A stretch of DNA of 64,000 nucleotides from Micromonospora sp. WMMD1120 (GCF_029626235.1 NZ_JARUBO010000005.1:6730001-6794000), one strand, 5' to 3'. Counted from the first letter of the stretch, positions 33,550 to 43,594 are shown. The notes: generated from the letters alone by a model not told the origin. Program-made: numbers and translations.

Positions 33550-34410
33550 TCAGTTGGACGTTTGACGCAGCACCGCGACGGGACAGGGCGCGTGGTGCAG
33601 CAGGGAATGGCTGACGGAGCCGAGCAGCAGACCGGCGAAACCACCCCGACCGCGCGCCCCGACCACGACGAGCTGCGCGTCCCGGGCGGCGTCGAGCAGG
33701 ACGGCCGCGGGCTGTCCAGGCAGGGACACCTGTTCCACGGTGAGGCCCGAATGGCGGGCGGTCGGGTCGGCAGCTTTCACGGCCTCCGCCAGCAGCCGGG
33801 GCTCCGCCCTGTCCAGCTCGCCACTCCCGGGACCCAGGGCCGGGCCGGCGACCGCGTGGACCACTCGCACCGCGGCCTGGCGCCAGTCGGCCTCTTGCAG
33901 GGCGAAGGCGAGAGCGGCGTCCCCGTGCGGTGACCCGTCCACGCCCACCACGACCGGACCGCGTGGGACAGGTTCACCCCGTACGACGAGCACCGGGCAG
34001 GCGGCGTGCGGGGTGACACCCACCGCCACCGAACCGAGCAGTAGACCGCTGAAACCGCCGAGGCCGCGGCTGCCAACCACGATCATCTCCGCCGTGCGTG
34101 CTTCGCCGATCAGCACCGGTGGGGCGGCACCCTCCACCACCACGCCCACCACGTCTATCCCGGGCTCCTGGGCGCGGGCCTGCTCGACAGCCCGCTCGAC
34201 GATGCGGTTGGCCTCATTGCGCAGTCCGCTCTCTGGCGGGCCCCCCTCCGGCGGGCCGAGCGGTACGTTGAACAGCGGCCAGATGAACGCATGGACCACC
34301 CGCAGCGGCAGACCCCGCCAGCTCGCCTCCCGGGCGGCTTGCCGTACCGCGCGATCCGCGTCGGCAGATCCGTCGGCACCGACGACGATTGCGGCACGAT
34401 CGGTGTCCAT
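33550..34410 (-). CDS. Tandem-domain universal stress protein
   Basis: Predicted 286-residue protein with two Usp domains. The first starts AAIVVGADGSADADRAV and has VVGSRGLGGFSGLLLGSVA; the second starts PVVVGVDGSPHGDAALA and has VVGARGRGGFAGLLLGSVS. Both ATP-binding motifs are intact. Its start is six bases after the stop of the preceding membrane-protein gene, so the two may be co-transcribed. Homologues are prominent members of the DosR dormancy regulon in mycobacteria. Confidence 0.93.
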   Translation of the reverse strand: MDTDRAAIVVGADGSADADRAVRQAAREASWRGLPLRVVHAFIWPLFNVPLGPPEGGPPESGLRNEANRIVERAVEQARAQEPGIDVVGVVVEGAAPPVLIGEARTAEMIVVGSRGLGGFSGLLLGSVAVGVTPHAACPVLVVRGEPVPRGPVVVGVDGSPHGDAALAFALQEADWRQAAVRVVHAVAGPALGPGSGELDRAEPRLLAEAVKAADPTARHSGLTVEQVSLPGQPAAVLLDAARDAQLVVVGARGRGGFAGLLLGSVSHSLLHHAPCPVAVLRQTSN

Positions 34411-34416
34411 CAGCGT

Positions 34417-34866
34417 TCAGTCCCGGTGCGGCATCGGGAAACCGGCCACCACGATCCCGTAGAGCAGGTGGTCGGCGATCAGTGCCACCTGCTCGTGGAC
34501 GTCGGCCAGCCGCTGCTCGATGCGCAGCATCGGGGCGATACCCACGTGGAACACGACCAGGAGGGCGGCGCCGTAGAGCGGACCCACCCACACCCGGTGA
34601 CGCAGGTGAGCCGGGAGCATCCCGAAGGCCAGCCCGGCGTTGAGACCGTACCCCCAGTGTGCGACCGCGAGCAGCGCCGGGTGGTGACTGTGGTGGACAC
34701 GGCTGAGCAGTCCGGGCGCGAGTTTTTCCAGCACCGACTTGGGTGGAGAACTCTGCACCAGATTCAGCGAGGTGGTTGCCTGCCGCAGACCCGACATGGC
34801 CATCGCCGCGACCACGCCGCGGGTGCCGGTCCTCACCATGGTGCCCCAGTTGAGCTCCAGCTTCAT
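34417..34866 (-). CDS. Small integral membrane protein, unknown function
   Basis: Predicted 149-residue protein with about four hydrophobic segments (VVAAMAMSGLRQ; ALLAVAHWGYGLNAGLAFGML; VWVGPLYGAALLVVFHVGIA; ALIADHLLYGIVVAGF). Several His residues (SRVHHSHHPALL, AHWGYG) cluster near the first loops. No family recognised with confidence. ATG at 34866 is preceded by GGAGTTGCG. It is followed after six bases by the tandem Usp gene, which hints at a stress-related role. Confidence 0.7.
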   Translation of the reverse strand: MKLELNWGTMVRTGTRGVVAAMAMSGLRQATTSLNLVQSSPPKSVLEKLAPGLLSRVHHSHHPALLAVAHWGYGLNAGLAFGMLPAHLRHRVWVGPLYGAALLVVFHVGIAPMLRIEQRLADVHEQVALIADHLLYGIVVAGFPMPHRD

Positions 34867-35047
34867 CGCAACTCCCAGACGGCAGGCGGGCAGGATGCGT
34901 CGGGCTACCCCCTTGCTACGCCGTGAAACTCGGCAGTCCTCGGCGGTTGACGGCGCGGGGTCGAAGCCTCTGAGCTCAACAGCCGCTCGTGCTCGGGCGT
35001 GCGGCGCAGCGCGCACGGGTGAGCGACGCTCGTCGGGTCTCGCAAGG

Positions 35048-37765
35048 TCACAGCAGATGCCGTCGTAGTCGCTTGTCGAGCGCGACCACGGCCGCGGCGG
35101 CGACCGCCACCGCCAGGATGCGCAGCCAGACGTCGCCGCTGATCGGTGCGGTGTTGAAAATGTCGTTCATGACCGGCAGGTAGGTGATGGCGAGCTGGGC
35201 GACGGCCTGCACCAGCACACCGGCCAGGATCCACCGGTTGGAGAAGAGACCGACATGCCACGCCGAGTGGACGAGGGAGCGGCAGCTGAACAGGTAGAAC
35301 GTCTCTACCACGACGAAAAGGTTGAGCGCTGCCGTACGCGCTTCGGCAACACCGGCGCCTCGGTCCTGCTCCCACTGGAACAGCCACCAGGTACCGGCGA
35401 CGAGCAGTGCGGCCACCAGCACGATCCGGACCACGAGAGCACCGGTCAGCAACGGTCGACGGGGGTCGCGGGGCGGTCGCCGCATGATGCCCGCCTCCTT
35501 CGGCTCGAAGGCGAGCATCAGGCCGAGCAGGACGGCGGTGGTCATGTTGATCCACAGGATCTGCGTCGGTAGCAGCGGCAGGGTGGCCCCGAGGACGATG
35601 GCCACGAAGATGACCAGCCCCTCACCGAGGTTCGTCGGCAGCGTCCAGACGATGAACTTGGTGAGGTTGTCGAACACCCCGCGGCCCTCCTCGACCGCGG
35701 CTTCGATGGTGGCGAAGTCGTCGTCGGTGAGCACCATGTCGGCGGCCTCCTTGGCCACCTCGGTCCCGCTACGCGCCATGGCGATCCCGATGTTCGCCTG
35801 GCGCAGGGCCGGGGCGTCGTTGACCCCGTCACCGGTCACCGCGACCACGTGGCCCCGCTGCTGGAGCGTCTCCACCAACCGCAGTTTCTGCTCCGGCGAC
35901 ACCCGGGCGAACACCGTGGCGCGGTCCACCGTCTCCGGGAACCGATCAGCGGACACTGCCTCCAGGTCTCTGCCGGTGAGCACGTGTCCATCATGATCGT
36001 CGCCAAGTACGCCGAGCTGGGTGGCGATGGCGGTGGCCGTCGCCGCATGATCCCCGGTGATCATCTTCACGCCGATCCCGGCGGTGTGACATGCCTGCAC
36101 CGCCGACGCGGCGGCGCTCCTGGGCGGATCCAGCATGGCCTGTAGGCCGGTCAGGCACAGGGTGCCGGGTAGTTCCTCCTCGCCGAAACCGGCGGACCCG
36201 CCAGCCGGACGCACGGCCGTCGCGAGGACCCGCAGTCCTCGGCCGGCCAGGTCCTCCGCCGTACGCAGGACCGCATCGCCGTCCAGCGGGCGGCTGCGCC
36301 CTTCAACGCCCATCTCGGTCCGGCACATCGAGACGACCCGCTCCACGCTGCCCTTGACCAGCACCACCTCCCGCCCGGAGCCGCGTTCGCCGTGCAGGGT
36401 GGCCATGTACTGCCGCTCCGAACTGAAAGGAATCGTGGCGGTACGTGGACATTCGCCTTCGAACCGGTCCCGGTCGATGCCACCCTTTCCGGCGACCACC
36501 AGCATCGCGCCCTCGGTCGGGTCACCGGCGAGGACCCACTCGCCGTCCTCCTCCGACAGCCGGGCGTCGTTGGAGGCCGCGCCCGCGAGCAGCGACCAGT
36601 GCAGTGCCTGGCTGGTCGTCTCGCTGACCGGTACGCCCGAACCGTCGGTGATCTCCCCCTCGGGCCGATAGCCCGAACCCGTGACGGTGAACTCGCCGTC
36701 CGGCGTCCACAGCGCCCGCACCGTCATCTGATTCTCAGTCAACGTACCCGTCTTGTCGGAGCAGATGACCGTGGTGCTACCGAGCGTCTCGATCGCCGGC
36801 AGGCGTCGGACGACCGCCCGTCGCCGCGCCATTCGCGTCACTCCGATGGCCAACGTGATGGTGACCGCCGCCGGCAGCCCTTCCGGAATCGCCCCCACCG
36901 CGAGAGCGATGGCCGCGGTGAAGGTCTCGGCCGCCTCCTGCCCCCGCAGCACACCCACGCCGAAGGTCAACCCCGCCAGGGCGAGGATGGCCACCGTCAG
37001 CACCTTGCTGAACCGGGCGAGCTTGCGGGTCAACGGGGTCGCCAGCGTCTCGGCCGCGCCCACCAGCCGGTGGATCTGGCCCAACTCCGTCTCGGCGCCG
37101 GTGGCCACCGCGATGCCGGCACCACTACCCGCCGTCACCAGCGTCCCCGAATAGACCATGTTCCGCCGGTCCGCCACCTCGGTCACATCCGGCAGTTCCA
37201 CCTCGTCCTTCGCCACCGGGGTCGACTCGCCGGTCAACGCCGACTCGTCCACCCGCAGCTCGGCGAGGCGCACCAGGCGCAGGTCGACCGGCACCTTGTC
37301 GCCGGCCTCCAGCACGATCAGATCGCCGGGGACCAGCTCCTCCGAGGAGAGCGTCCGCTCCTGCCCGTCGCGCACCACCCGCGCCTCGGCGCGCGCCATC
37401 GACCGCAGGCTCTCCAGGGCGGATTCCGCCTTGGACTCCTGCGCGTATCCGATCGCCGCATTGACCAGCACGACCCCCAGGATCACCGCGGAGTCGACAT
37501 ACTCGTCGAGAACCGCCGTAATCACCGCAGCCGCCACCAACACGTAGATCAACGGATTGTGGAACTGGCGAAGGACCCGCCGCAGGACCCCACCGCCGCC
37601 GGCGGCAGGGAGCACGTTGCGCCCGTACCGCTCCAGCCGGCGCGCAGCCTCCTCCCCACGCAAACCATGGCGTGGGTCCGTCTCCAGCAGGAGCACCACC
37701 TCATGGGCGGCCATGGCGTGGTGCCCATCGCGGCGAGGAGACCCCGGCAGTTCGCTAGAACCCAC
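35048..37765 (-). CDS. P-type cation-transporting ATPase (CtpF/PMA-like)
   Basis: Predicted 905-residue P2-type ATPase. In order: an N-terminal cation ATPase domain, a first membrane pair (NPLIYVLVAAAVITAV), the actuator TGES (ESALTGESTPV), the PEGLP membrane motif (GAIPEGLPAAV), the phosphorylation site CSDKTGTLT, the hinge MVTGDGVND-like VAVTGDGVNDAPAL, and a C-terminal block of about six helices. The sequence resembles Ca/Mn-type pumps such as CtpF, a DosR-regulon member in M. tuberculosis. The chosen GTG at 37765 follows GGTGAGG; an in-frame GTG at 37795 is an alternative. Probably exports Ca or another divalent cation under stress. Confidence 0.92.
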   Translation of the reverse strand: MGSSELPGSPRRDGHHAMAAHEVVLLLETDPRHGLRGEEAARRLERYGRNVLPAAGGGGVLRRVLRQFHNPLIYVLVAAAVITAVLDEYVDSAVILGVVLVNAAIGYAQESKAESALESLRSMARAEARVVRDGQERTLSSEELVPGDLIVLEAGDKVPVDLRLVRLAELRVDESALTGESTPVAKDEVELPDVTEVADRRNMVYSGTLVTAGSGAGIAVATGAETELGQIHRLVGAAETLATPLTRKLARFSKVLTVAILALAGLTFGVGVLRGQEAAETFTAAIALAVGAIPEGLPAAVTITLAIGVTRMARRRAVVRRLPAIETLGSTTVICSDKTGTLTENQMTVRALWTPDGEFTVTGSGYRPEGEITDGSGVPVSETTSQALHWSLLAGAASNDARLSEEDGEWVLAGDPTEGAMLVVAGKGGIDRDRFEGECPRTATIPFSSERQYMATLHGERGSGREVVLVKGSVERVVSMCRTEMGVEGRSRPLDGDAVLRTAEDLAGRGLRVLATAVRPAGGSAGFGEEELPGTLCLTGLQAMLDPPRSAAASAVQACHTAGIGVKMITGDHAATATAIATQLGVLGDDHDGHVLTGRDLEAVSADRFPETVDRATVFARVSPEQKLRLVETLQQRGHVVAVTGDGVNDAPALRQANIGIAMARSGTEVAKEAADMVLTDDDFATIEAAVEEGRGVFDNLTKFIVWTLPTNLGEGLVIFVAIVLGATLPLLPTQILWINMTTAVLLGLMLAFEPKEAGIMRRPPRDPRRPLLTGALVVRIVLVAALLVAGTWWLFQWEQDRGAGVAEARTAALNLFVVVETFYLFSCRSLVHSAWHVGLFSNRWILAGVLVQAVAQLAITYLPVMNDIFNTAPISGDVWLRILAVAVAAAAVVALDKRLRRHLL

Positions 37766-38037
37766 CTTCACCTCACCATCGGGGATCGGACCCACGCCGC
37801 CTACTGCGGAGCGGGTGGCCCCGGCCTCTGGGTCGCCGAGCTGGAGCCGGACAGTTGGTCAAATTCTCGGCCACGCCGACGGGGGTTGACCGCGAAAAGC
37901 CAGAACGGCGCGAAAGTCGTCGGGCTCACCCCGGCTGCCCCTGACGAGGGGCCAGCGGCGATTCCGGCCGGCGCCTGTGAACGGCGAAGCCGGCTGATTC
38001 GTCGAAAAGGCGGTGCCCGTTCCCCGACGATCGGGAC

Positions 38038-38939
38038 ATGAACCGGACCCGGACCGTGGGGCGCGACCTCGTCGACTGGCGCGAACGTGCGTCCTCCGGG
38101 CAGGTTCGACTCTGGCCGTTGGCAGCGCTGGCGCTGCTGGTGACCGCATCCGCCGCGGCGGGTCTGATCCCCCGCTGGCCCGGTGTGGTGCACCTCGTCG
38201 GACTTCCCCCGCTGGATCTCTACGGAGACCTGCGCCTCCTGCTGACCTGGGCGCCGTCCTGGCCGTTGTTCCTGCTCGGTCTCGGCGCCGCGCTCACCCT
38301 GCGGGTGTCCGTCCTGGTCCTGATGTTGGGCGGCTTCACCCGCGCACGGGTCCGCTTCGCCGTCACCTTCTACCTGGTGAGCCTGCCAGTGCTCCTGTTG
38401 GCGGCCGAAGCGGCCTACGCAGCGGCTGCGCTGCTGTACTCCCGGCTGTTCTGGCCGGCGTTGACAGTGGTGGCGGTGGTGACGATGCTGGTCGGCCCGG
38501 TGCCGTGGCAGGGGTCCACCCGGCTCAGAAGTGCGGTGGCGGGTCTGGTCCGGGCCGGACTGCGGGCACCGGTCATGCTCACGTACGCGGTGGTGGTCGC
38601 GGGTCTCGGGGCGTTGGCAGACACCGGCTCGGCCGTGGCGGTCTGGCTGGTACCGGTCTCGGCCCTGGCCACCGCGTTGACGATCCGGACGTTGAGCCGC
38701 CCGGCCCCGCGCTGGGCGCTGTGGCGGCTCGCCGGAGTCGTGGTGGCCATCCTGTTCGCGTCGGTGGTCTTCGTGAGCACCCGGGGCGTCGAGCCGGGCC
38801 CGGCCGCGTCCCCGCGCCCCGGATCGGTTCTCCTGATGTCCGGAATCAACTCGGGTTCCGGGCGGGGAACGATGTTCAGCAGCCGCTCCGACGAGTTGGG
38901 CTACGACTGCGACCAGACCTACTACTTCTCGTACGCGCG
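38038..38939 (+). pseudogene. Truncated multi-spanning membrane protein with hydrolase-like start
   Basis: From ATG at 38038 the reading gives seven or so membrane segments over about 245 residues. A secreted-side stretch then resembles the opening of an alpha/beta hydrolase-like domain (GSVLLMSGINSGSGRGTMF; ELGYDCDQTYYFSYA). At about 38935-38940 the coherent protein ends; the same frame continues to 39357 only as low-quality Pro/Arg/Ser-rich sequence. The other frame takes over with a Brp-like fragment. So the C-terminal domain was lost in a deletion or fusion. The N-terminal part may still be made. Confidence 0.7.
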
Positions 38940-39341
38940 TACTTCGCCGCCTGGCACTCGGCCCGGCACGTCGCCCGGTTGCTGCGCGCCGACCCCGACA
39001 ACGAGCGTGACCTGGCGGCCGGGAGGTTGGGCGCTCCGCTCCGCAGGTTCGCCCGACAATCGGCGCTACCCAGCATCGGCGCCTGCGCCGTCCTGGCCGC
39101 TCTGCTGCACAGTGCGACGTCGACCGCCGGTGAGGGCTCATCTTTGTTCGCGGCTGACCCGCTGCAGGTGGTCTTCGCGGTACTCGCCGGGCTCACCGTC
39201 CCGCACGCGGTGCTGGTCGCTCGGTTCGGCAGCAGGACGAGGGGGTGGCCGGCCGTCCCGACGCCCAGCGGGCGAACTGCGGCTCACCGCCCTGATCGCG
39301 CTCGTGAGCCCCTGCGGCCGCACTCCGACGGCCGCCTCTGA
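38940..39341 (+). pseudogene. C-terminal fragment of a Brp/Blh-type membrane protein (beta-carotene dioxygenase family)
   Basis: About 133 codons in the frame one base off the upstream gene. It opens YFAAWHSARHVARLLRADP, resembling the conserved wHSxRH block of Brp/Blh beta-carotene 15,15'-dioxygenases, and ends PLQVVFAVLAGLTVPHAVLV, the typical closing helix with its Pro-His. The N-terminal half of such a protein (usually about 300 residues) is absent and there is no start codon or ribosome site of its own. It is probably a leftover joined by deletion to the membrane gene before it. The family assignment rests on these motifs only. Confidence 0.6.
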
Positions 39342-39373
39342 CCGGGTGGACGCCTGAGGTCAACGTCGAAGCC

Positions 39374-40507
39374 CTATGGCCCGTCGGGTGGTCGACCGTC
39401 GTCGGGCGCCGGCGGGGACGTGTCACGCTGTTCGGCCCGGTGCCGCAGGAGGACAGCGCCGGCCCGGTGCAGCACGGCCAGGATCGGAACCGCGATGACC
39501 GCTCCGGCGATACCCGCGGTCAAGGTCCCGGCGGTGACGGCGAGAAGCACCGGGGCGGGATGCGGTTTGAGGGCTCGACCGACGATCAGCGGCTCCAGCA
39601 GGTTGCCTTCGAGTTGTTGGACGACGATGACGGCGGCGACGACGAGCAGAGCGTCCGCGGGCCCCTCGGTGACGAGGGCGACCAGCGCGGCGGCGGCGCC
39701 GGCGGCGGTGGCACCGACGATCGGCACGAATCCGCCGAGGAAGGTCAGCAGCGCCAGGGGCAGGACCAAGGGCACACCGATCACCAGCAGGGCGATGCCG
39801 ATACCGACGGCGTCGACCGCCGCGACGACCACCTGGCCGCCGATGTAGCGGCTGACCGCCCACCAGCCGGCCCGGCCCGCCTCGTCGATCGGGGCGCGCA
39901 GCCGGTCGGGGAAGAGCCGGAGCAGCCAATCCCACATCCGGGGTCCATCGCGGAGCAGGAAGAAGAGCAGGACGAGGGCCAGCAGCGCCGCGCCCACCGC
40001 CTCGAGGGTGGCCGACACGGTGGCGGCGGGATCGACGTCCCCCGAAGCCTGGGTGAGTCGCCGCTGCGCGGCCTCGGCGGCGGCCCCGAGTTGCTCGTCG
40101 CCCACCGGCAGTGGACCGTTGACGATGGCTTCCCGGATCTCGGCCAGGCCGCTCGACAGTGTCTCGCCGAGGTCGTCGAACTGGTTGACGATCTGGTTGG
40201 TCACGAGCACGCCGGTGAGCGCGAGCACGCCCAGCAGGGCGAGTACCCCGCCCAGGGCGGCCAGCGTGTTCGGTAGCCGGAGTCGCCGCAGCAGCCGGCT
40301 GACCGGGTGGAGCAGTGCGGCGAGCAGGAGTTCGACGGCCACGGCGAGGGAGAGCGGAGCGACGGCGAGCAGGAGCCGGCCGACCAGGTACGCGGTGGCG
40401 GCCAGCACCAGCAGGCACAGGCCGTACAGGGCGGCGACCCGCAGTAGCCAGGGCAGGGCCTGCCACGGACTCCGGGGTCGGCCCGTCCCGGCTGTGTGCT
40501 TCGGCAT
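39374..40507 (-). CDS. AI-2E-type permease (PerM family)
   Basis: Predicted 377-residue membrane protein with the family's seven or eight helices. There is an N-terminal pair, a soluble/amphipathic region (QFDDLGETLSSGLAEIREAI), and the C-terminal signature VPLALLTFLGGFVPIVGA followed by EGNLLEPLIVGRALKPHP. Members include autoinducer-2 exporters and Na/H antiporters; substrate cannot be assigned. ATG at 40507 follows GGGAGAG. Seven bases upstream ends the GH15 gene, so it may be the last gene of a three-gene unit with the oxidoreductase and the glucosidase. Confidence 0.9.
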   Translation of the reverse strand: MPKHTAGTGRPRSPWQALPWLLRVAALYGLCLLVLAATAYLVGRLLLAVAPLSLAVAVELLLAALLHPVSRLLRRLRLPNTLAALGGVLALLGVLALTGVLVTNQIVNQFDDLGETLSSGLAEIREAIVNGPLPVGDEQLGAAAEAAQRRLTQASGDVDPAATVSATLEAVGAALLALVLLFFLLRDGPRMWDWLLRLFPDRLRAPIDEAGRAGWWAVSRYIGGQVVVAAVDAVGIGIALLVIGVPLVLPLALLTFLGGFVPIVGATAAGAAAALVALVTEGPADALLVVAAVIVVQQLEGNLLEPLIVGRALKPHPAPVLLAVTAGTLTAGIAGAVIAVPILAVLHRAGAVLLRHRAEQRDTSPPAPDDGRPPDGP

Positions 40508-40514
40508 GGTGGAC

Positions 40515-42329
40515 TCAACTCTCCCGCGGCGGCCCCCGGTCGTTCGCGGCCCAGGCGTGCAGGGCGTCGCGGGTCTGGCCGGCGTCAAGGTTGAGGGCGG
40601 CCTCGATCAGGGCGAGGTGGGTGAACGCCTGGGGATAGTTGCCCAGGGCGGTGCCGTCGGCGGCGAGCTGTTCGGCGTACAGGCCGAGCGGTCCGCAGGA
40701 CACCAGCAGTTGGTCGAACAACCGGCGGGCGTCGTCGTGCCGACCGGCGAGGACGAGAGCGGAGACGAGTTCGAAGGAGCACAGCAGGAACGCTCCCTCC
40801 TCACCCGGCAGGCCGTCGTCGGCGGTGTAGCGGCGGATCAGCGCGGGCCCGATGGAGAGACCCCGCCGGATCCGCTCGATGGTGCCGACCACCCGAGGGT
40901 CGTCGCCGGGCAGGAAACCGACCAGCGGAATTCGCAGCAGCGAGGCGTCCAGGTCGGTGGTGCCGTAGGCCAGAACGAAGCTGCCGACGCCTTCGTCGTA
41001 GCCGCGGTCCAGGATCTCGGCGCGCAATTCGTCGCGGGCGGCCCGCCAGTCGTCGACCGGCGCCCGCTGGTCGTTAACGAGCTCGGCGAGTTGAATGCCC
41101 CGGTCGAGGCAGACCCAGATCATGACCTTGGAGTTGACGTAGTGCCGGCGCGGGCCGCGGATCTCCCACACACCGTGGTCGGGCTCCCGCCACCGGTCAG
41201 CCATCGTGTCCACGTGCCTGCGGAGCAGCTGCCACTGTTGTCCAGTCAACTCCCCGGTGAGCTCGTGATAGGCCAACGCGGCATCGAGAATATGACCGTA
41301 GGTGTCGAACTGGATCTGCTCGGCCGCCTTGTTGCCCACGCGTACCGGCGTCGAGTTGGCGTATCCGGTCAGGTGGGGCAGTTCCCCCTCGGCGGTGGTG
41401 TGCCCCCGGATGCCGGTCAGCGGAGCGAGGAGGTCCTGTTGGGTGCACAGACTGAGCAGGAAGTGCATGTAGCGGCGGCCCTCCTCGGCATGGCCGAGCC
41501 GGAAGAGGGCGAGCAGCAAGAGCGCCGCGTCGCGGTGCCAGGTGTAGCGGTAGTTCCAGTTGCGTACCCCGCCGCGTTCCTCCGGCAGCGACGTCGTCGC
41601 CGCGGCGAGCAGGGCGCCGGTCGCGTCGTGCGACAGGCCGCGCAACACCAGGGCGCTGTGCCGCACGGCGTCAGCGGCGAATCCGCTGTAGTCGCTACGC
41701 GACGCCCAGTCCCGCCAGGTCCGGCACGTCCGCTCGACCAGTCCGCCCGCGTCCGCGCTGGTCACATCGGCCCCGTAGGACAGCAGCAGCGCCACCGTCG
41801 AACCGGCCGGCACCCGCCCGCGGACCACGAGCGCCCCACCGTCCTCGGTGACGGGTAGGTCGGTGGCGAACCGCAGCGGCGTGCCGTCCGCCTGCCAGAC
41901 CGAACCGACGCGCCGCCAGGAAACCGTCTGGGCGCCGAACTCCGGGCGGGCCTCCAGGCGCGCGTGCACCTGTACGCAGCCGCGCCGCGCCGTGACCAGC
42001 CGCACCAGGACGCGGTCTGCCCGGACCGGCTGCTCCGGTGATCCCGCGTCGACCGCGAGACAGTCGAGACCGACCGCGGTGCCGTCCGGGCAGTCCCAGC
42101 GGCTCTCCAACACCAGGGTGCCGGGCAGATAACGCCGAGCGGGCCCGGGAGCGCCGGACACCGTCAACGTGAAGCAGCCACCGACGTCGCGGTCCAGCAG
42201 GCGGGCGAGGACGGCGTCGCCCTCCGCGTCGGGCACGCACAGCCACTCGACCGCGCCGTCCGGTGCGACCAGCGCGGTGGTGTGGGTGTCGGAGAGGAAC
42301 GCGTACGCGTCGATCGGCGGGAAGCTCAT
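40515..42329 (-). CDS. Glycoside hydrolase family 15 protein (trehalase/glucoamylase-like)
   Basis: Predicted 604-residue cytosolic GH15 enzyme. An N-terminal beta-sandwich (PIDAYAFLSDTHTTALVAPDG...WLCVP) is followed by an (alpha/alpha)6 barrel with NWNYRYTWHRDAA, a substrate-contact block, and GYANSTPVRVGNKAAEQ. The WNYRYxWxRDA and RxGNxAxxQ motifs are characteristic of actinobacterial GH15 trehalases and glucoamylase-like enzymes. It would release glucose from trehalose or short glucans. The ATG at 42329 overlaps the stop of the oxidoreductase gene (ATGA). Confidence 0.92.
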   Translation of the reverse strand: MSFPPIDAYAFLSDTHTTALVAPDGAVEWLCVPDAEGDAVLARLLDRDVGGCFTLTVSGAPGPARRYLPGTLVLESRWDCPDGTAVGLDCLAVDAGSPEQPVRADRVLVRLVTARRGCVQVHARLEARPEFGAQTVSWRRVGSVWQADGTPLRFATDLPVTEDGGALVVRGRVPAGSTVALLLSYGADVTSADAGGLVERTCRTWRDWASRSDYSGFAADAVRHSALVLRGLSHDATGALLAAATTSLPEERGGVRNWNYRYTWHRDAALLLLALFRLGHAEEGRRYMHFLLSLCTQQDLLAPLTGIRGHTTAEGELPHLTGYANSTPVRVGNKAAEQIQFDTYGHILDAALAYHELTGELTGQQWQLLRRHVDTMADRWREPDHGVWEIRGPRRHYVNSKVMIWVCLDRGIQLAELVNDQRAPVDDWRAARDELRAEILDRGYDEGVGSFVLAYGTTDLDASLLRIPLVGFLPGDDPRVVGTIERIRRGLSIGPALIRRYTADDGLPGEEGAFLLCSFELVSALVLAGRHDDARRLFDQLLVSCGPLGLYAEQLAADGTALGNYPQAFTHLALIEAALNLDAGQTRDALHAWAANDRGPPRES

Positions 42330-43282
42330 GCCAGCTCCGGCAGGACGCGAGCGCCGAAGACCTCCAGGAACCGGTCTTGGTCGCGCCCCACATGGTGCAG
42401 GTGGATCTCGTCGAACCCCAGGTCGGCGTACTCCCGTAGCCACTGCGCGTGGCGGCTCGGGTCGGCGGAGACCAACACGTGCGCCCGCATGTCCTCCGGG
42501 CGGACGTAGGCGGTTGCCTCGGCGAACTCCGCCGGCGTGGCCAGTTCCCAGCCGAGATCGCTACCGAGGATGGCGCTGCGCCACTGCTCGTGCGCGACCC
42601 GCAGGGCGGTCGCCTCGTCGTCCGCCCAGGACAGGTGCACCTGCAGAACCAGCCGGCCGCCCCCGCCGCCGTCGCGGTACGCCTCGACCACGCGCCGTAC
42701 CTGCCCGACGCCCTGGTTGATGGTGATCAGCCCGTCCGCCCAGGAGGCCGCCCAGCGGGCGGTGGCCTCGGTGACAGCGGCCGCGAACAGCGGCGGCGGG
42801 TGCTCGGGCCGGGACCAGAGCACCGCCCGATCCACGGTGACCCGCCCCCGGTGGGTGACGCACTCGCCGGCGAACAGCGCCCGGATGACGTCAACGCACT
42901 CGCGTAGCCGGGCGTTTCGCTCCGTCTTCGTCGGCCACGGCTGCCCGGTGATGTGTTCGTTGAGGGCCTGCCCGCTGCCCAGCGCGAGCCAGAAGCGCCC
43001 GGGGAACATCTCGGACAGGGTGGCGGCAGCCTGGGCGACGATGGCGGGGTGGTACCGCTGACCGGGCGCGTTCACCACCCCGCACGGCAGGCCGGTACGG
43101 TCCAGCGCGGCACCCAACCAGGACCAGGCGAACCCCGAGTGGCCCTGCTCGACCCCGAACGGCGCGAAGTGGTCCGAACACATGGCACGGGTGAATCCGA
43201 CCTGCTCGGCCTCTGAGACGAGACGCAGCAGCGCGCTGGGCGGGAACTGCTCGTGCGAGGCGTGGAACCCGTAGGCCGCCAT
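42326..43282 (-). CDS. LLM-class flavin/F420-type oxidoreductase (TIGR03885-like)
   Basis: Predicted 318-residue luciferase-like TIM-barrel protein opening MAAYGFHASHEQFPPS, with WSWLGAALDRT, LALGSGQALNEHITG and a closing GFDEIHLHHVGRDQ. The pattern fits the TIGR03885 group, described as probably using a flavin other than F420, so the cofactor is uncertain. ATG at 43282 is well placed behind GGGAGGGA. It is coupled to the GH15 gene. Such LLM plus glycosidase pairs recur in actinobacteria without known function. Confidence 0.87.
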   Translation of the reverse strand: MAAYGFHASHEQFPPSALLRLVSEAEQVGFTRAMCSDHFAPFGVEQGHSGFAWSWLGAALDRTGLPCGVVNAPGQRYHPAIVAQAAATLSEMFPGRFWLALGSGQALNEHITGQPWPTKTERNARLRECVDVIRALFAGECVTHRGRVTVDRAVLWSRPEHPPPLFAAAVTEATARWAASWADGLITINQGVGQVRRVVEAYRDGGGGGRLVLQVHLSWADDEATALRVAHEQWRSAILGSDLGWELATPAEFAEATAYVRPEDMRAHVLVSADPSRHAQWLREYADLGFDEIHLHHVGRDQDRFLEVFGARVLPELA

Positions 43283-43314
43283 CCGTCCCTCCCACCGTCG
43301 ACGGCGGTGACGGT

Positions 43315-43341
43315 CCCGCCTGCCCTGAGCGGGCAGGCGGG
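43315..43341. other. Hairpin in the divergent LLM/FUSC promoter region
   Basis: CCCGCCTGCC and GGCAGGCGGG form a perfect 10-bp stem with a 7-base loop, 33-59 bases upstream of the oxidoreductase start. The surrounding 312-base region (43283-43594) has no gene and should contain both promoters. Role unknown; it could be a leader structure or an operator. Confidence 0.5.
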
Positions 43342-43594
43342 GATACCCGGACGTGGCGGTTGGAAACGTCACCGTTCGGTGAGCGCACCGAGCATGAGCT
43401 GGTTCCACAGCCCATACCGGCGGCGACTGCCCGCCGCGCCGCCGGGTAAGCCGCGGACGCCCAACGACGACGAAAGGGGGCGAGGAATTGCCGCCGTCGT
43501 TTGTCAACCGGTCGGGCAACCTGCGCTTCACGCCAGCCCCGTTGGCCGAACCCGCGAAGAGGACGAGCTGCCGGAGACGGAGGGGGTGAAGCTG

